The translations under genes were made by a program, and so were the position numbers. Below, one piece after another: positions 16,542-24,940 of a DNA stretch of 64,000 bases. The stretch is from Aquabacter spiritensis (GTDB lineage Bacteria > Pseudomonadota > Alphaproteobacteria > Rhizobiales > Xanthobacteraceae). The stretch's first letter is position 1. Each line of letters starts with the position of its first letter. Below the pieces are notes generated by a model. The model was not told where the DNA came from. It saw only the letters and a list, made by a program, of their open reading frames with translations, and made no database searches. Where the stretch lies: the NCBI RefSeq assembly GCF_004346185.1, contig NZ_SMAI01000006.1, positions 62,001 to 126,000 on the forward strand. The letters run 5' to 3'.

Positions 16542-17582
16542 TCACTGCGTCCGCGACTTGGGCGTCTCGTTGATGCTGGTGAGGAGATCGTTGGTGTAGA
16601 GGCCGGTCGGATCGACGGGCTTCTCCATCTGGCCGGTCGCGACCATATAATCGACGACGTCGGTCCACGCCTTCGGATCATAATAGCCCCAAGGCTTGCC
16701 CTCCGCCTTCGGCGCATAATCGAGGAACACCTGGAGGATCCGCATCTGGTCCTTCACCGCCTGCTCTTCCGACACGCCGGGCGGCAGGGTCTCGGGGAAG
16801 CGCTTGTAATAGGCCTTCACGCAGGCCTCGCCGTTTTCCCGGCAGAACAATTGGGCCCGGTTGAAGGCGCGGGCGATCCCCACCGCCTCGGCGCGATTCG
16901 CCTCGAGATAAGCGGCGCTGGTCATCAGGCTCCAGCCGAAGATCGGCTCGACCTGGGGCGAGATGAGGTAGCGGAACTTGGCCCCGCGATTCTCGAACCC
17001 GGCATAGTTCAGGACATTGGTCGACAGGGCCGCGATCTGGCCGTTCTGAAGCGCCTTCAGGGCGGCGGGGCCGGCGCCGACATCGACCATCTTGAAGTCG
17101 CGGTCGAGCTTCAGCCCGGCCGAATTCATGATTGCCTGCGTGGTGTAGAATTGCACGGCGGTGAGCGAGTGCAGGCCGATCGTCTTGTCCTTCAGGTCGG
17201 CGATGCTCTTGATCGGCCCGTCGGCGATCACCGCCATCGGGAACGGGCTGCGGGAGGTGAAGGCGAAGAAGAATTTCAGCGGCGCGCCCTTCTGATAGGC
17301 GACCACCGCATTTTCCGGCGGGGGCATGCCGTATTGCGCGCTGCCGTTGAGGATCTGCTGGATCACGACGGTCGCCCCCTTCACCGTCTGGATCTCGACC
17401 TTGAGGCCTTCTTCCGCGAGCCAGCCCTTTTCCTCGGCGACCGCCCAGGGGGCGTTGCGGATGTCGATCTGGGGCACCGGCTGAAGCAGCGTGACGGTCT
17501 TCAGCTTGCCCTGCGCGGCGGCGGGGAGGCTCGCCAGCGCGACGGCGCCGGCGAGAAGGGACAGGGCGGCAAAGCGTTTCAT
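16542..17582 (-). CDS. ABC transporter periplasmic binding protein (NMT1/SsuA-like)
   Basis: 346 residues from ATG 17582. The signal peptide (1-23) ends at AAAQ-GKLK. The mature protein has the SsuA/ThiY/TauA fold pattern: an early W-A-V-A-E-E-K-G-W-L helix, G-A-T-V-V-I-Q-Q-I-L-N-G and I-x-D-L-K-D-K-T-I-G-L. This family binds sulfonates, thiamine precursors, nitrate, aromatic acids or riboflavin; the ligand cannot be told. It is last in the minus-strand operon ATPase - permease - iron-sulfur protein - binding protein, 28 bp after the iron-sulfur gene, and is followed by a terminator. Confidence 0.88.
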   Translation of the reverse strand: MKRFAALSLLAGAVALASLPAAAQGKLKTVTLLQPVPQIDIRNAPWAVAEEKGWLAEEGLKVEIQTVKGATVVIQQILNGSAQYGMPPPENAVVAYQKGAPLKFFFAFTSRSPFPMAVIADGPIKSIADLKDKTIGLHSLTAVQFYTTQAIMNSAGLKLDRDFKMVDVGAGPAALKALQNGQIAALSTNVLNYAGFENRGAKFRYLISPQVEPIFGWSLMTSAAYLEANRAEAVGIARAFNRAQLFCRENGEACVKAYYKRFPETLPPGVSEEQAVKDQMRILQVFLDYAPKAEGKPWGYYDPKAWTDVVDYMVATGQMEKPVDPTGLYTNDLLTSINETPKSRTQ

Positions 17583-17610
17583 CGGGAGCCTCCAGGGACG
17601 GGAATAAGGG

Positions 17611-18951
17611 TCAATCGGGGCGGTGCAGGCCGGGATCGCCGGCCGGCGCACGCAGCGGCAGAGGCTGCTCGGACAGCAGCGCGTCGAGAATCACCTCCCG
17701 CACCTCCTCGGTGCGCAGGCCATGGAGCGCGGCGAGGTCGGCGACGTCGGCGAGCACCGCCTCCACGTCCTGCATCATCTTCAGCCGCTTGAAATGGTCT
17801 TCGTGGGCGATGCCCATGCTCTCGCCGACCAGTTCGAGGAAATTGACGATCTCGAACGGCCAGTCGCGCTGGTGGGTGCACAATTCGCGATGGCAGGCAT
17901 GGTAGACGCCCGCGAGCGTCGTCACGCCGGCCGCCGCCGCCGCCTCCAGCAGATCGGAATGCAGGCTGCGTTTGTAGGCGGGCAGCGGCTGCAGCGTGTT
18001 GCACATCCAGCCGACGCTCGGCTGGGCGAGGTCGACGAAGTCGAGCCCCGGCACCGCCTTCAGGATCCGCTCGGCCGCCGCGGCCACGCCCGCGACGCCG
18101 GGATGCTCGTGCAGCCCGACGCGCTTGTTCACGACCTTGCTCAGATGCGGCCGCAGCCGGTCGAGATGCCGGTCGAGGAACACGACGAAGGCTTCCAGCT
18201 CGTAGCCGAGCCCGCCGATGCTCTGGGTCCAGCGGCCCGGCAGCACATTCTCGGCGATCTGCACCTGACAGGTCGGGCACCAGGACAGCACGGTCGAGGC
18301 CTTGAAGCGGCCGAACCGGTCGGTGGTGCGATAGGCGATCCGCCCGGACCCCTCGATGTCGCCGGTGCGGAACTGGAGCACGCCGCAGCAATCGCCCGGT
18401 CCGCCCATCACCGCATAGGAGACGCCGATCCGGTCGAGGATGTCGAAGCACAGAAGCGCGATATGCGGCGTCTTCAGGAGATTGCACCCGGTATAGAAGA
18501 CCACCTCGACGGCCTCCGGCGCCGGCTCCTCGCGCTCGAAGCGGGCGAGCGTGTCGGGCGCCATCTGGATGCGCGAGAGGATCTTCACGCCCCGGCTCAT
18601 GGTGCGGAACGACGCGTTCCCTTTGGCGCGGCGCACCGCATCCTCGGCCCGCCGGGCCAGCGCCAGCTTCCCCAGCGCCAGCATGAAGCGCGGATTGACG
18701 CCGTCATTGCAGGCCGGGATGCAGGTGCCGCTGCCCGAGCAGGCGGTGGCCCAGCGCTCCGCCTCCGGCGTGCTGGATCCGCCGGAAATGAGCCCGAGAA
18801 CCCCGGTGACGGTGGCCTCCGGATCGGCGGCGGCAAGGCCCGCCGGCCCGGTCATCGGGCAGATTTCGAAGCAGCGGGCGCAGCGCGTGCAGCGGTCGAG
18901 AATGTCCGCGGTGCGCGCCGACAGCGCGTCGGCGAAACCGGCGGCGCTCAT
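17611..18951 (-). CDS. CCG-domain iron-sulfur protein (HdrB/HdrD, GlcF/LutA-like)
   Basis: 446 residues from ATG 18951. The N-terminus has a ferredoxin-type cluster with Cys21, Cys24, Cys27 and Cys31 (CTRCARCFEICP) and a second, irregular group Cys71, Cys77 and Cys81 (CSGSGTCIPAC). Two CCG domains follow: one with GCNLLKTPH, GDCCGVLQF and WCPTCQ, the other with ACHRELC. Such proteins carry electrons in heterodisulfide reductases or serve glycolate/lactate oxidases. No flavoprotein partner is encoded nearby. It overlaps the permease gene by 4 bp (ATGA) inside an ABC uptake operon, an unusual place, which suggests it helps oxidise or reduce the imported compound. Confidence 0.85.
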   Translation of the reverse strand: MSAAGFADALSARTADILDRCTRCARCFEICPMTGPAGLAAADPEATVTGVLGLISGGSSTPEAERWATACSGSGTCIPACNDGVNPRFMLALGKLALARRAEDAVRRAKGNASFRTMSRGVKILSRIQMAPDTLARFEREEPAPEAVEVVFYTGCNLLKTPHIALLCFDILDRIGVSYAVMGGPGDCCGVLQFRTGDIEGSGRIAYRTTDRFGRFKASTVLSWCPTCQVQIAENVLPGRWTQSIGGLGYELEAFVVFLDRHLDRLRPHLSKVVNKRVGLHEHPGVAGVAAAAERILKAVPGLDFVDLAQPSVGWMCNTLQPLPAYKRSLHSDLLEAAAAAGVTTLAGVYHACHRELCTHQRDWPFEIVNFLELVGESMGIAHEDHFKRLKMMQDVEAVLADVADLAALHGLRTEEVREVILDALLSEQPLPLRAPAGDPGLHRPD

Positions 18952-19817
18952 GGCGTATCCTCGCGCCGCACCACCCAATAGGTGGCCCGCCGCTCGATGA
19001 CCCGCACCGCCGTATTGGCGCACATGCCGATTACCGCCAGCATGACGAGAATGACCAGCATGCCGGCGGTGTCGAGATTGGTCTGGGCCTGGAGCAACAG
19101 CACGCCGAGCCCGCGCTGGGCGCCGACGAATTCGGCGACGATCGCGCCGGTGAGCGCGAGGATCACCGCCACGTTCAGCCCGGCGAAGATGGCCGGCGCC
19201 GCCGAGGGCAGGCGCACGAAGCGGAATTGCTGCCAGCGGCTGGCGCGGAAGATCCGCATCAGATCCATCCGCTGGGCATCGACGATCGCAAGACCGCTCA
19301 GCGTGTTCACCAGAACCGGGAAGAAGGTGATCAGCGCCACCAGGACGACCTTGGATTCGATCCCGAAGCCGAGCCAGAGGATCACCAGCGGCGCCACGGC
19401 AACCTTCGGCAGCGACTGGATCGCGACCAGATAGGGAAAGATCAGCCGGCCGAGCCGGCCGAACTCGCTGACCGCGACGCCGAAGCCGAAGCCCAGACTG
19501 GCGCCGATCATCAGCCCGCAGACCATCTGGAACACGGTGACCCCGAGATGCTCCCAATACAGCCCGCGCGTCGCCCCGCGCACGAAGGCCGAATAGACTT
19601 CGGAGGGTGGGGCGAACATCAGCGGCGAGACGTCGAACAGCCGCACCAGCCCTTCCCATGCGCCCAGAAAGGCGAGGAAAATGGCGGCCATCAGCATCCG
19701 ATCCGACCATTTCGTGCGCGCACGCCGCCGCGCCGCTTTGGCCGCCGGCGTGATGGTCGGTGTGCGCGTGGCGGCCTTGCCGTCCGGCGCCGGGAGGGAC
19801 GCGAGGGTTTCGGTCAT
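18948..19817 (-). CDS. ABC transporter permease (SsuC/TauC-like)
   Basis: 289 residues with six membrane helices after a basic 40-residue cytoplasmic start. The BPD_transp_1 coupling motif is visible: F-R-A-S-R-W-Q-Q-F-R-F-V-R-L-P-S-A-A-P-A. ATG 19817 follows ATGAGGTCGGAA and is preferred; an ATG at 19829 overlaps the ATPase stop codon by 4 bp (ATGA) and is a real alternative that would add four residues. It pairs with the ATPase upstream and the binding protein two genes downstream to form one importer. Confidence 0.92.
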   Translation of the reverse strand: MTETLASLPAPDGKAATRTPTITPAAKAARRRARTKWSDRMLMAAIFLAFLGAWEGLVRLFDVSPLMFAPPSEVYSAFVRGATRGLYWEHLGVTVFQMVCGLMIGASLGFGFGVAVSEFGRLGRLIFPYLVAIQSLPKVAVAPLVILWLGFGIESKVVLVALITFFPVLVNTLSGLAIVDAQRMDLMRIFRASRWQQFRFVRLPSAAPAIFAGLNVAVILALTGAIVAEFVGAQRGLGVLLLQAQTNLDTAGMLVILVMLAVIGMCANTAVRVIERRATYWVVRREDTP

Positions 19818-19825
19818 TTCCGACC

Positions 19826-20641
19826 TCATTCGATTCCGGTTTCGGATTGGAAATGCCGCCGCACGCGGTGGCAGATGGCGGCGAAGTCCGGCTCCAGGAG
19901 CGTGCGCTCGCTGCGCGGACGCGCCAGCGGCACGGCGATCTCCTCGGCGATCCGGCCCGGCCGCGGCGTCATCACCACGACGCGGTCGGCGAGGAACACC
20001 GCCTCGGAAATCGAATGGGTGATGAGCAGGACGGCGATGCCGCTCTCTTCCGCGATCCGCGCGAGTTCGATGTTCATCCGCTCGCGGGTGAGCGCGTCGA
20101 GCGCGCCGAACGGCTCGTCCATCAGCAGCAGGCGCGGCTTCATCATCAGCGCCCGCACGATGGAGGCGCGCTGGCGCATGCCGCCGGAGAGCGCACCCGG
20201 CGCCGCGTCGTGGAAGCCGGCGAGCCCGACAAGGTCCAGCCGCTCCGCCGCCTCGCGGCGCGCGGCCGCCATGTCGCCCCCGGCGATCCGCACCGGCAGG
20301 ACGACATTCTCGATCACGCTGAACCAGGGCAGCATGACCGCGTCCTGGAAAATCATCCCGATCTCGGGGCGCGGCGCACTGACCGGCGTTCCCGAAAACA
20401 CCGCCCGGCCCTCGCTCGGCGCCAGAAGCCCGGCGGCGATCCGCAGAAGCGTGCTCTTTCCGCAGCCCGACGAACCGACGACGGCGACGAATTCGGAGCG
20501 GTCGATGTCGAGCGAAATGCGGTCCAGCGCCCGAAGGCTGCCCCCGGCGGTATCGAAATCGTGGCGGATGGCGTCGAACCGCATCAGCGGCGGGGTGCCG
20601 CCGGGGCGCGGGGCGGGTCGTTCGGCGAGCGCAGCATGCAT
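19826..20641 (-). CDS. ABC transporter ATP-binding protein (SsuB/TauB-like)
   Basis: 271 residues from ATG 20641. Walker A is GSSGCGKST, the Q-loop MIFQDAVMLPWFSV, the signature LSGGMRQRASIVRAL, Walker B LLLMDEPFGALDALT and the switch TH (LLITHSISEA). The L-P-W and E-A-V-F-L-A-D-R details match importers for sulfonates, nitrate or thiamine precursors. It heads the operon and is divergent from a GntR-type regulator gene, about 250 bp apart. A later ATG at 20584 would also leave a full domain; a TTG at 20659 is less likely. Confidence 0.93.
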   Translation of the reverse strand: MHAALAERPAPRPGGTPPLMRFDAIRHDFDTAGGSLRALDRISLDIDRSEFVAVVGSSGCGKSTLLRIAAGLLAPSEGRAVFSGTPVSAPRPEIGMIFQDAVMLPWFSVIENVVLPVRIAGGDMAAARREAAERLDLVGLAGFHDAAPGALSGGMRQRASIVRALMMKPRLLLMDEPFGALDALTRERMNIELARIAEESGIAVLLITHSISEAVFLADRVVVMTPRPGRIAEEIAVPLARPRSERTLLEPDFAAICHRVRRHFQSETGIE

Positions 20642-20895
20642 CCGGAGGCCTGGATCCAATCGTGGCAGATGCTGTGCCGTCGCAAGTCGTGTGCCATTCC
20701 GGACGCAGACTGAAATCGTTCGATTTCGCCGGGCGCCCGCCCCGCCCCCCGCTCAACCCTTCGGCCCGAGGCATATCCCTGGGGCAGATCGCGGTTTTTC
20801 CCGAGAATTTGCCGCTTCTGCCCAGTCTTTCGGCGCGTCCTGCCAGAAGCCGGGCATCGCTTGATCTTGACCGCAGCCGGCGGCGATACTGGTGC

Positions 20896-21618
20896 ATGCC
20901 GCGCGCACAGGCCGATCCCCTTTCCACCGGCGACCGGGTTCTGTCGGGTCTCCGGGAGGATATCCGCACCCTTTCCCTCGCACCGGGCCAGAAACTGTCC
21001 GCCGAGCTTCTGGTCGCGCGCTACGGCGCCGGCCAGAGCCCGGTGCGCGAGGCCCTGTCGCTGCTCGCCGGGGAAGGCCTGGTGGTGCGCGAGAGCCGGC
21101 GGGGGTTTCGCGTCGGACCGATGTCCCTGGCGGACCTCGACGACGTCATCGCCGCCCGCCTCACCGTGGAGCTCGCTTTGCTCGAGCGTTCGCTCGCGCA
21201 GGCCGATGCCACATGGGACGAGCGGGTCCGCGACGCGTTCGCCGATCTGCTGCCGAGCCTGCAGAAGGTCGGCGACGCGCGCCCGCTCGACCGGGCCTGG
21301 GAAGCGAACCATCGCCGCTTCCATTTCGCCTTGCTCGCCGGCAGCGCGCCGAGCGTCATGATGGAATTCTGCCGCATCCTCTACGACCGCTATGACCGCT
21401 ACCGGCTGCTCGCCATCCCGCGCCGTGCCTTCCTGGCCGGGGTCGCCGACGACCATGCCGAGCTGGTCGAGGCGGCGTGCGCGCGCGATGTCGGGCGCGC
21501 TTTGGCCATTCTGCGCCGCCACATCGCCGACACCTCCGCCATGCTGCGCGCCAACATCGTGGAGGCGGATCTGCTCAGTCCCGGCGCCGCGGTCGAGCCG
21601 CGCGACCCCGTCGTCTGA
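20896..21618 (+). CDS. GntR-family transcriptional regulator, FCD (FadR) subfamily
   Basis: 240 residues. The N-terminal winged helix includes LAPGQKLSAELLVARYGAGQ, then S-P-V-R-E-A-L-S-L-L and the wing R-E-S-R-R-G-F-R-V. The C-terminal all-helical FCD domain carries the metal/ligand residues Asp and His (W-E-A-N-H-R-R-F-H-F and D-D-H-A-E-L-V-E-A). FCD regulators respond to small carboxylates. It is divergent from the ABC operon, so it most likely represses that operon until the imported compound is present. Confidence 0.9.
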   Translation: MPRAQADPLSTGDRVLSGLREDIRTLSLAPGQKLSAELLVARYGAGQSPVREALSLLAGEGLVVRESRRGFRVGPMSLADLDDVIAARLTVELALLERSLAQADATWDERVRDAFADLLPSLQKVGDARPLDRAWEANHRRFHFALLAGSAPSVMMEFCRILYDRYDRYRLLAIPRRAFLAGVADDHAELVEAACARDVGRALAILRRHIADTSAMLRANIVEADLLSPGAAVEPRDPVV

Positions 21619-21800
21619 TGGACCTTTTCGACCGGACCCGTGGTCGGTCTTCCGCCGTCGCCCCGGGCGGGCGGATCAGCCCGGCGGGGTTCGTGGCACC
21701 GCGTTTGCTTGAGGCGGCCGGACGAGGCCGGCCCCACCAGCCCGTCGGCCGCGGCGAGGCTTCTTGCAGCGGCCACGTGTTTCCAGCGCACAGGACCCTC

Positions 21801-22193
21801 ATGTCAAATCCAGCCTTCCTCATGGTGCCGGGCGCACCGACGCCGGTCGCCCCCTTCTCCCACCTTGTCGAGGCCGACGGATGGATCTTCGTCACAGGCC
21901 AGATGCCGACCTGGCCCGAGGATGACGCCCGCCCTTTGCCCGAGGGCGTCGCGGCGCAGACCGCGCGGGTGATGGACAATCTCATCATCGTTCTGGCCGG
22001 GGTCGGGCTCGATCTGTCCCACGTCGTCCAGGCGCGCATCTATCTCACCCGTTTCAAGGCGGACTATCCCGAGATGAATGCGGTCTATGCCGGCTATTTC
22101 CCGCCCGACCGCCGCCCCGCCCGCACCTGCATCGGCGTGACCGGCCTCGCCCGCGACGCGCTGGTCGAGATCGATTTCATCGCCCGCCGGTAA
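21801..22193 (+). CDS. RidA family protein
   Basis: 130 residues from ATG 21801. The RidA/YjgF fold is shown by G-W-I-F-V-T-G-Q-M-P, the helix with T-A-R-V-M-D-N-L, and Y-F-P-P-D-R-R-P-A-R-T-C-I-G-V-T, which supplies the Arg that holds the carboxylate of the enamine/imine substrate. The family hydrolyses reactive 2-aminoacrylate-type imines formed in amino-acid and amine breakdown. It follows the GntR gene on the same strand by 180 bp, hinting that the imported compound has an amine nitrogen. Confidence 0.9.
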   Translation: MSNPAFLMVPGAPTPVAPFSHLVEADGWIFVTGQMPTWPEDDARPLPEGVAAQTARVMDNLIIVLAGVGLDLSHVVQARIYLTRFKADYPEMNAVYAGYFPPDRRPARTCIGVTGLARDALVEIDFIARR

Positions 22194-22275
22194 AGCCGGA
22201 CCGGCGGGCTGCCGCATCGCCGGAAGATCGCGCGGCGCAGCGGACGACGCGGGGCGCCGCGCAGATGGGCACCTC

Positions 22276-23832
22276 TCAGGCCGGAAACGGCGCGTTGCGC
22301 CGGGCGGTGGCTTTGCGGGCCACTTTGCCATTGGCCGTGCGCTCCACACGGTCCACGAACAGCACGCGGCGCGGCGCCTTGTAGGCGGCGAGATGCCCGC
22401 TGCAATGGGCGAGCACCCGATCATCGGTGAGGTCCGAATCCGGCGCGCGGACGACGAAGGCGGTGATCACGCTGACATCTTCCCGCACCCGCGTTTCCGC
22501 CACCGCCACCTCGGCGATGCCGGGGCAGTCGGCCAGCGCCTTTTCCACTTCCAACGGCGAGACGCGATAGCCCAGCGCATTCATCACGTCGTCGTTGCGG
22601 CCGTGAAACCAGAGCCAGCCGTCCGCATCGCAGGCGGCGAGGTCGCCGCCCACGAACCAGTCGCCCCGCATCACCGCCGCCTCTTCCTCCGGCCGGTTCC
22701 AATAGCCGAGCATCAGGGCCGGATCGGAGCGGTGGACCGCGAGCAGGCCGGTCTCGCCGACCGGCAACGGCGTTTCGCCGGCCTCCACCGGCAGCACCGC
22801 CACGCGTCGCCCACGCTGCGGCCGGCCGGGCGAGCCGGGGCGGATCGGTTCCCCCGGCCGGCAGGAGATGAAGGTGGAGATTTCGCTCATGCCGAGGGAT
22901 TCGTAGATCCAGGTGCCGGTGGCCGCGTGCCAGTCCTCCACCAGCCGGAACGGCAGCGCCTCCCCCGCCGCCACCCCATGGCGCAGGCTGGAGAGGTCGA
23001 ACGTCGTCAGGTCGCACGCCTTCAGCATCTGGCGGTAGACGGAAGGGACCGCGGCGAAAAGCGTCGCCCGCCACCGCGCGATCAAGCGCGGCCACACCGC
23101 CGGATCGCGCGGGCCGTTATAGAGGATGGAGGTCGCCCCGCAGGCCCAGGGGTCCAGCAGGCCGACGCCGAGCGTGTAGGTCCAGTTCACCGCGCCGGCA
23201 TGAAGCAGAACGTCCTCCGCGCCGAGGCCCAGCCAGTCCGCATACATGGGCCGGCGTCCGAGCAGCGCGCGCTGCGCGTGCAGCACACCCTTCGGCCGGC
23301 TGGTGGTGCCCGACGTGTAGACCAGATAGGCGGGATCGTCCGGCGCCGTGGCGGCATAGGCGGCGAGCGGAGGCGTTTCGCACAGGCGGCGCACATCGTC
23401 CGGCGCCAGCACCGTCAGATGGGACAGCGCCGGTCGCTCATGGAGATGATCCGCCCCCAGGATCACCGCGACGGCGCCCGAATCCTCCACCAGGCTCAGC
23501 ACCTCCTCCACCGTCAGCTGCGAAGAGGCGGGCTGCGCCACGAGGCCGGCGGCGATGGTCGCCAGAAAGGCGATGACGAAGCCCGCATCATTGCCGGAGC
23601 GGATGAGCACGCGCGCGCCGGGCGGCAAACCGAGGGTCAGCAGCCCGGCCGCGAGGCGCCGCACCGCCGCGTCCATCTGCCCATAGGTCCAGCGCTCGAC
23701 CTCATCCCCCTCCCCCACCAGAAGGAGGGCGACCTTGTCGCCGTGCGCGCGGGCCTGCGCGGCGAGGCAATGCGCCGCGAGATTGAAGCGGTCTGCGGGG
23801 GCCGGGGGCGGGACAGGGTCGGGAGCAGGCAC
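22276..23832 (-). CDS. AMP-forming acyl-CoA synthetase (benzoate-CoA ligase-like)
   Basis: 518 residues, GTG start at 23832. The adenylation motifs are present: YTSGTTSRPKG, YESLGMSE, the G-D (W-F-V-G-G-D-L-A) with R-N-D-D-V-M-N-A-L-G-Y-R hinge, and the catalytic Lys in R-T-A-N-G-K-V. The overall pattern (H-A-G-A-V-N-W-T-Y-T-L-G early, then E-x-S-T-F-I-S) resembles the benzoate/aryl-CoA ligase branch. It activates a carboxylic acid, probably aromatic or branched, to its CoA thioester. It converges on ridA with about 80 bp between stops; there is no close operon partner. Confidence 0.87.
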   Translation of the reverse strand: MPAPDPVPPPAPADRFNLAAHCLAAQARAHGDKVALLLVGEGDEVERWTYGQMDAAVRRLAAGLLTLGLPPGARVLIRSGNDAGFVIAFLATIAAGLVAQPASSQLTVEEVLSLVEDSGAVAVILGADHLHERPALSHLTVLAPDDVRRLCETPPLAAYAATAPDDPAYLVYTSGTTSRPKGVLHAQRALLGRRPMYADWLGLGAEDVLLHAGAVNWTYTLGVGLLDPWACGATSILYNGPRDPAVWPRLIARWRATLFAAVPSVYRQMLKACDLTTFDLSSLRHGVAAGEALPFRLVEDWHAATGTWIYESLGMSEISTFISCRPGEPIRPGSPGRPQRGRRVAVLPVEAGETPLPVGETGLLAVHRSDPALMLGYWNRPEEEAAVMRGDWFVGGDLAACDADGWLWFHGRNDDVMNALGYRVSPLEVEKALADCPGIAEVAVAETRVREDVSVITAFVVRAPDSDLTDDRVLAHCSGHLAAYKAPRRVLFVDRVERTANGKVARKATARRNAPFPA

Positions 23833-24095
23833 GGCGGTCTCTGGCAGCGCGGCGGTGCCGCCACAATAGCGCGGCGCGCGAAAAGATCATGCGCAACGGC
23901 CCGCTCGAATCGGCGGCCGCCGTCCGGACTGACGCCGATCGGACTGTGTCCAGGCTGCCCGGGCGCGAACGTCCACGCGACAGAGTCGAGACCGGCGGGG
24001 ATCGTCGTTCGGTCGGGCGACCGCTGTGTCGGGGTGTGTCGATCACCGATCCTATAGGATTGCCGGGTCCGACACCTGCCGCCCGTGGCGGGTCG

Positions 24096-24518
24096 TCAGC
24101 GGCCCACGTTCCACGGATTGATGACCGCCACACCTGCGGCGTCGAACGCGCTGGTGTCGCGCGTCGCCACAGTGAAGCCCCGGGCGGCTGCGATCGCGGC
24201 GATATAGCCGTCGGGCGTCGGAAAGCCCTTCCCGGCCGCGCGCGCTTTCACGGCGAGGTCGGCATAGCGTCGTGCGGCAGCGATATCGAACGGCAGGACG
24301 CGGTCGGCGAACAGGTCCATCACCCCGTCCAGGGCCTCGGTAAGCCGGTCTTTGCGCTTGCCTGCGGGCAGCGCACCGATTCCGAACGACAGTTCGGCGA
24401 TGGTGACGCTCGAGAGACAGAGCGTCTCGGCCGCCTGCTCGTCGAGCCACGCCCGCACGGCCTCGTCAGGCGCGGGCTTCATCGCCTCCGAGATGACGCT
24501 GGTGTCGAGAAGGATCAT
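24096..24518 (-). CDS. PIN-domain toxin (VapC/FitB type)
   Basis: 140 residues. The four acidic active-site residues of a PIN RNase are in place: Asp5 (MILLDTS), Glu42 (IAELSFG), Asp103 (TPDGYIAAIA) and Asp121 (ATRDTSAF). The W-N-V-G ending is usual for the FitB/VapC group. Its start overlaps the antitoxin stop by 4 bp (ATGA), so the two are translationally coupled. Toxins of this kind cleave specific tRNAs or other RNAs when the antitoxin is lost. Confidence 0.92.
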   Translation of the reverse strand: MILLDTSVISEAMKPAPDEAVRAWLDEQAAETLCLSSVTIAELSFGIGALPAGKRKDRLTEALDGVMDLFADRVLPFDIAAARRYADLAVKARAAGKGFPTPDGYIAAIAAARGFTVATRDTSAFDAAGVAVINPWNVGR

Positions 24519-24769
24519 TCGAAGCTCATGGGCTCGGCGGGAGTCCTGTCGCGCGCCGGGTTGAGGGCGTCGATATCCTCATTCGTCAGGCCGAGGCGGC
24601 GGCTGCGCTCCGCGAGCGCCGTGCCGAGCCGAAGACGCGTTTCGGGGCGGACGGCGCTCTCCAGGATGTCGCGCATCTCCGCTTCGGTGCTGCGGCCATG
24701 CTGGGCCGCGCGCACCTTCAAGGCGCGGTGCGTCGCCTCGGAGAGGTTGCGGATCGTCACTGCGGGCAT
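24515..24769 (-). CDS. Ribbon-helix-helix antitoxin (FitA type)
   Basis: 84 residues. The N-terminal strand and helices P-A-V-T-I-R-N-L-S-E-A-T-H-R-A-L-K-V-R-A-A form the FitA/Arc-like ribbon-helix-helix DNA-binding unit; the tail, with ALNPARD and F-E near the end, should wrap the toxin. A good ribosome-binding site (GGAGGTGCC) precedes ATG 24769. It should bind its own promoter just upstream and neutralise the PIN toxin. Confidence 0.9.
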   Translation of the reverse strand: MPAVTIRNLSEATHRALKVRAAQHGRSTEAEMRDILESAVRPETRLRLGTALAERSRRLGLTNEDIDALNPARDRTPAEPMSFE

Positions 24770-24940
24770 GATGGCACCTCCAGTAAGGCTGATTGCGTTG
24801 ATATCAAAATAGGGAATTTGCCATCATCTTCAAGATGGCGGGTCGAGTGGCGATTATGCGCCGCCCGTTCCGAACCGATCGACCGGGATGCCCGTTTTGC
24901 AGGCCTTGTCGGCGATGCGCCCGGCCCAATGCCGGAGACA

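Noticed and set aside
19760-20713. Plus-strand open frame opposite the ABC ATPase
   Set aside because: Antisense of Walker A/B and signature motifs; no family match.
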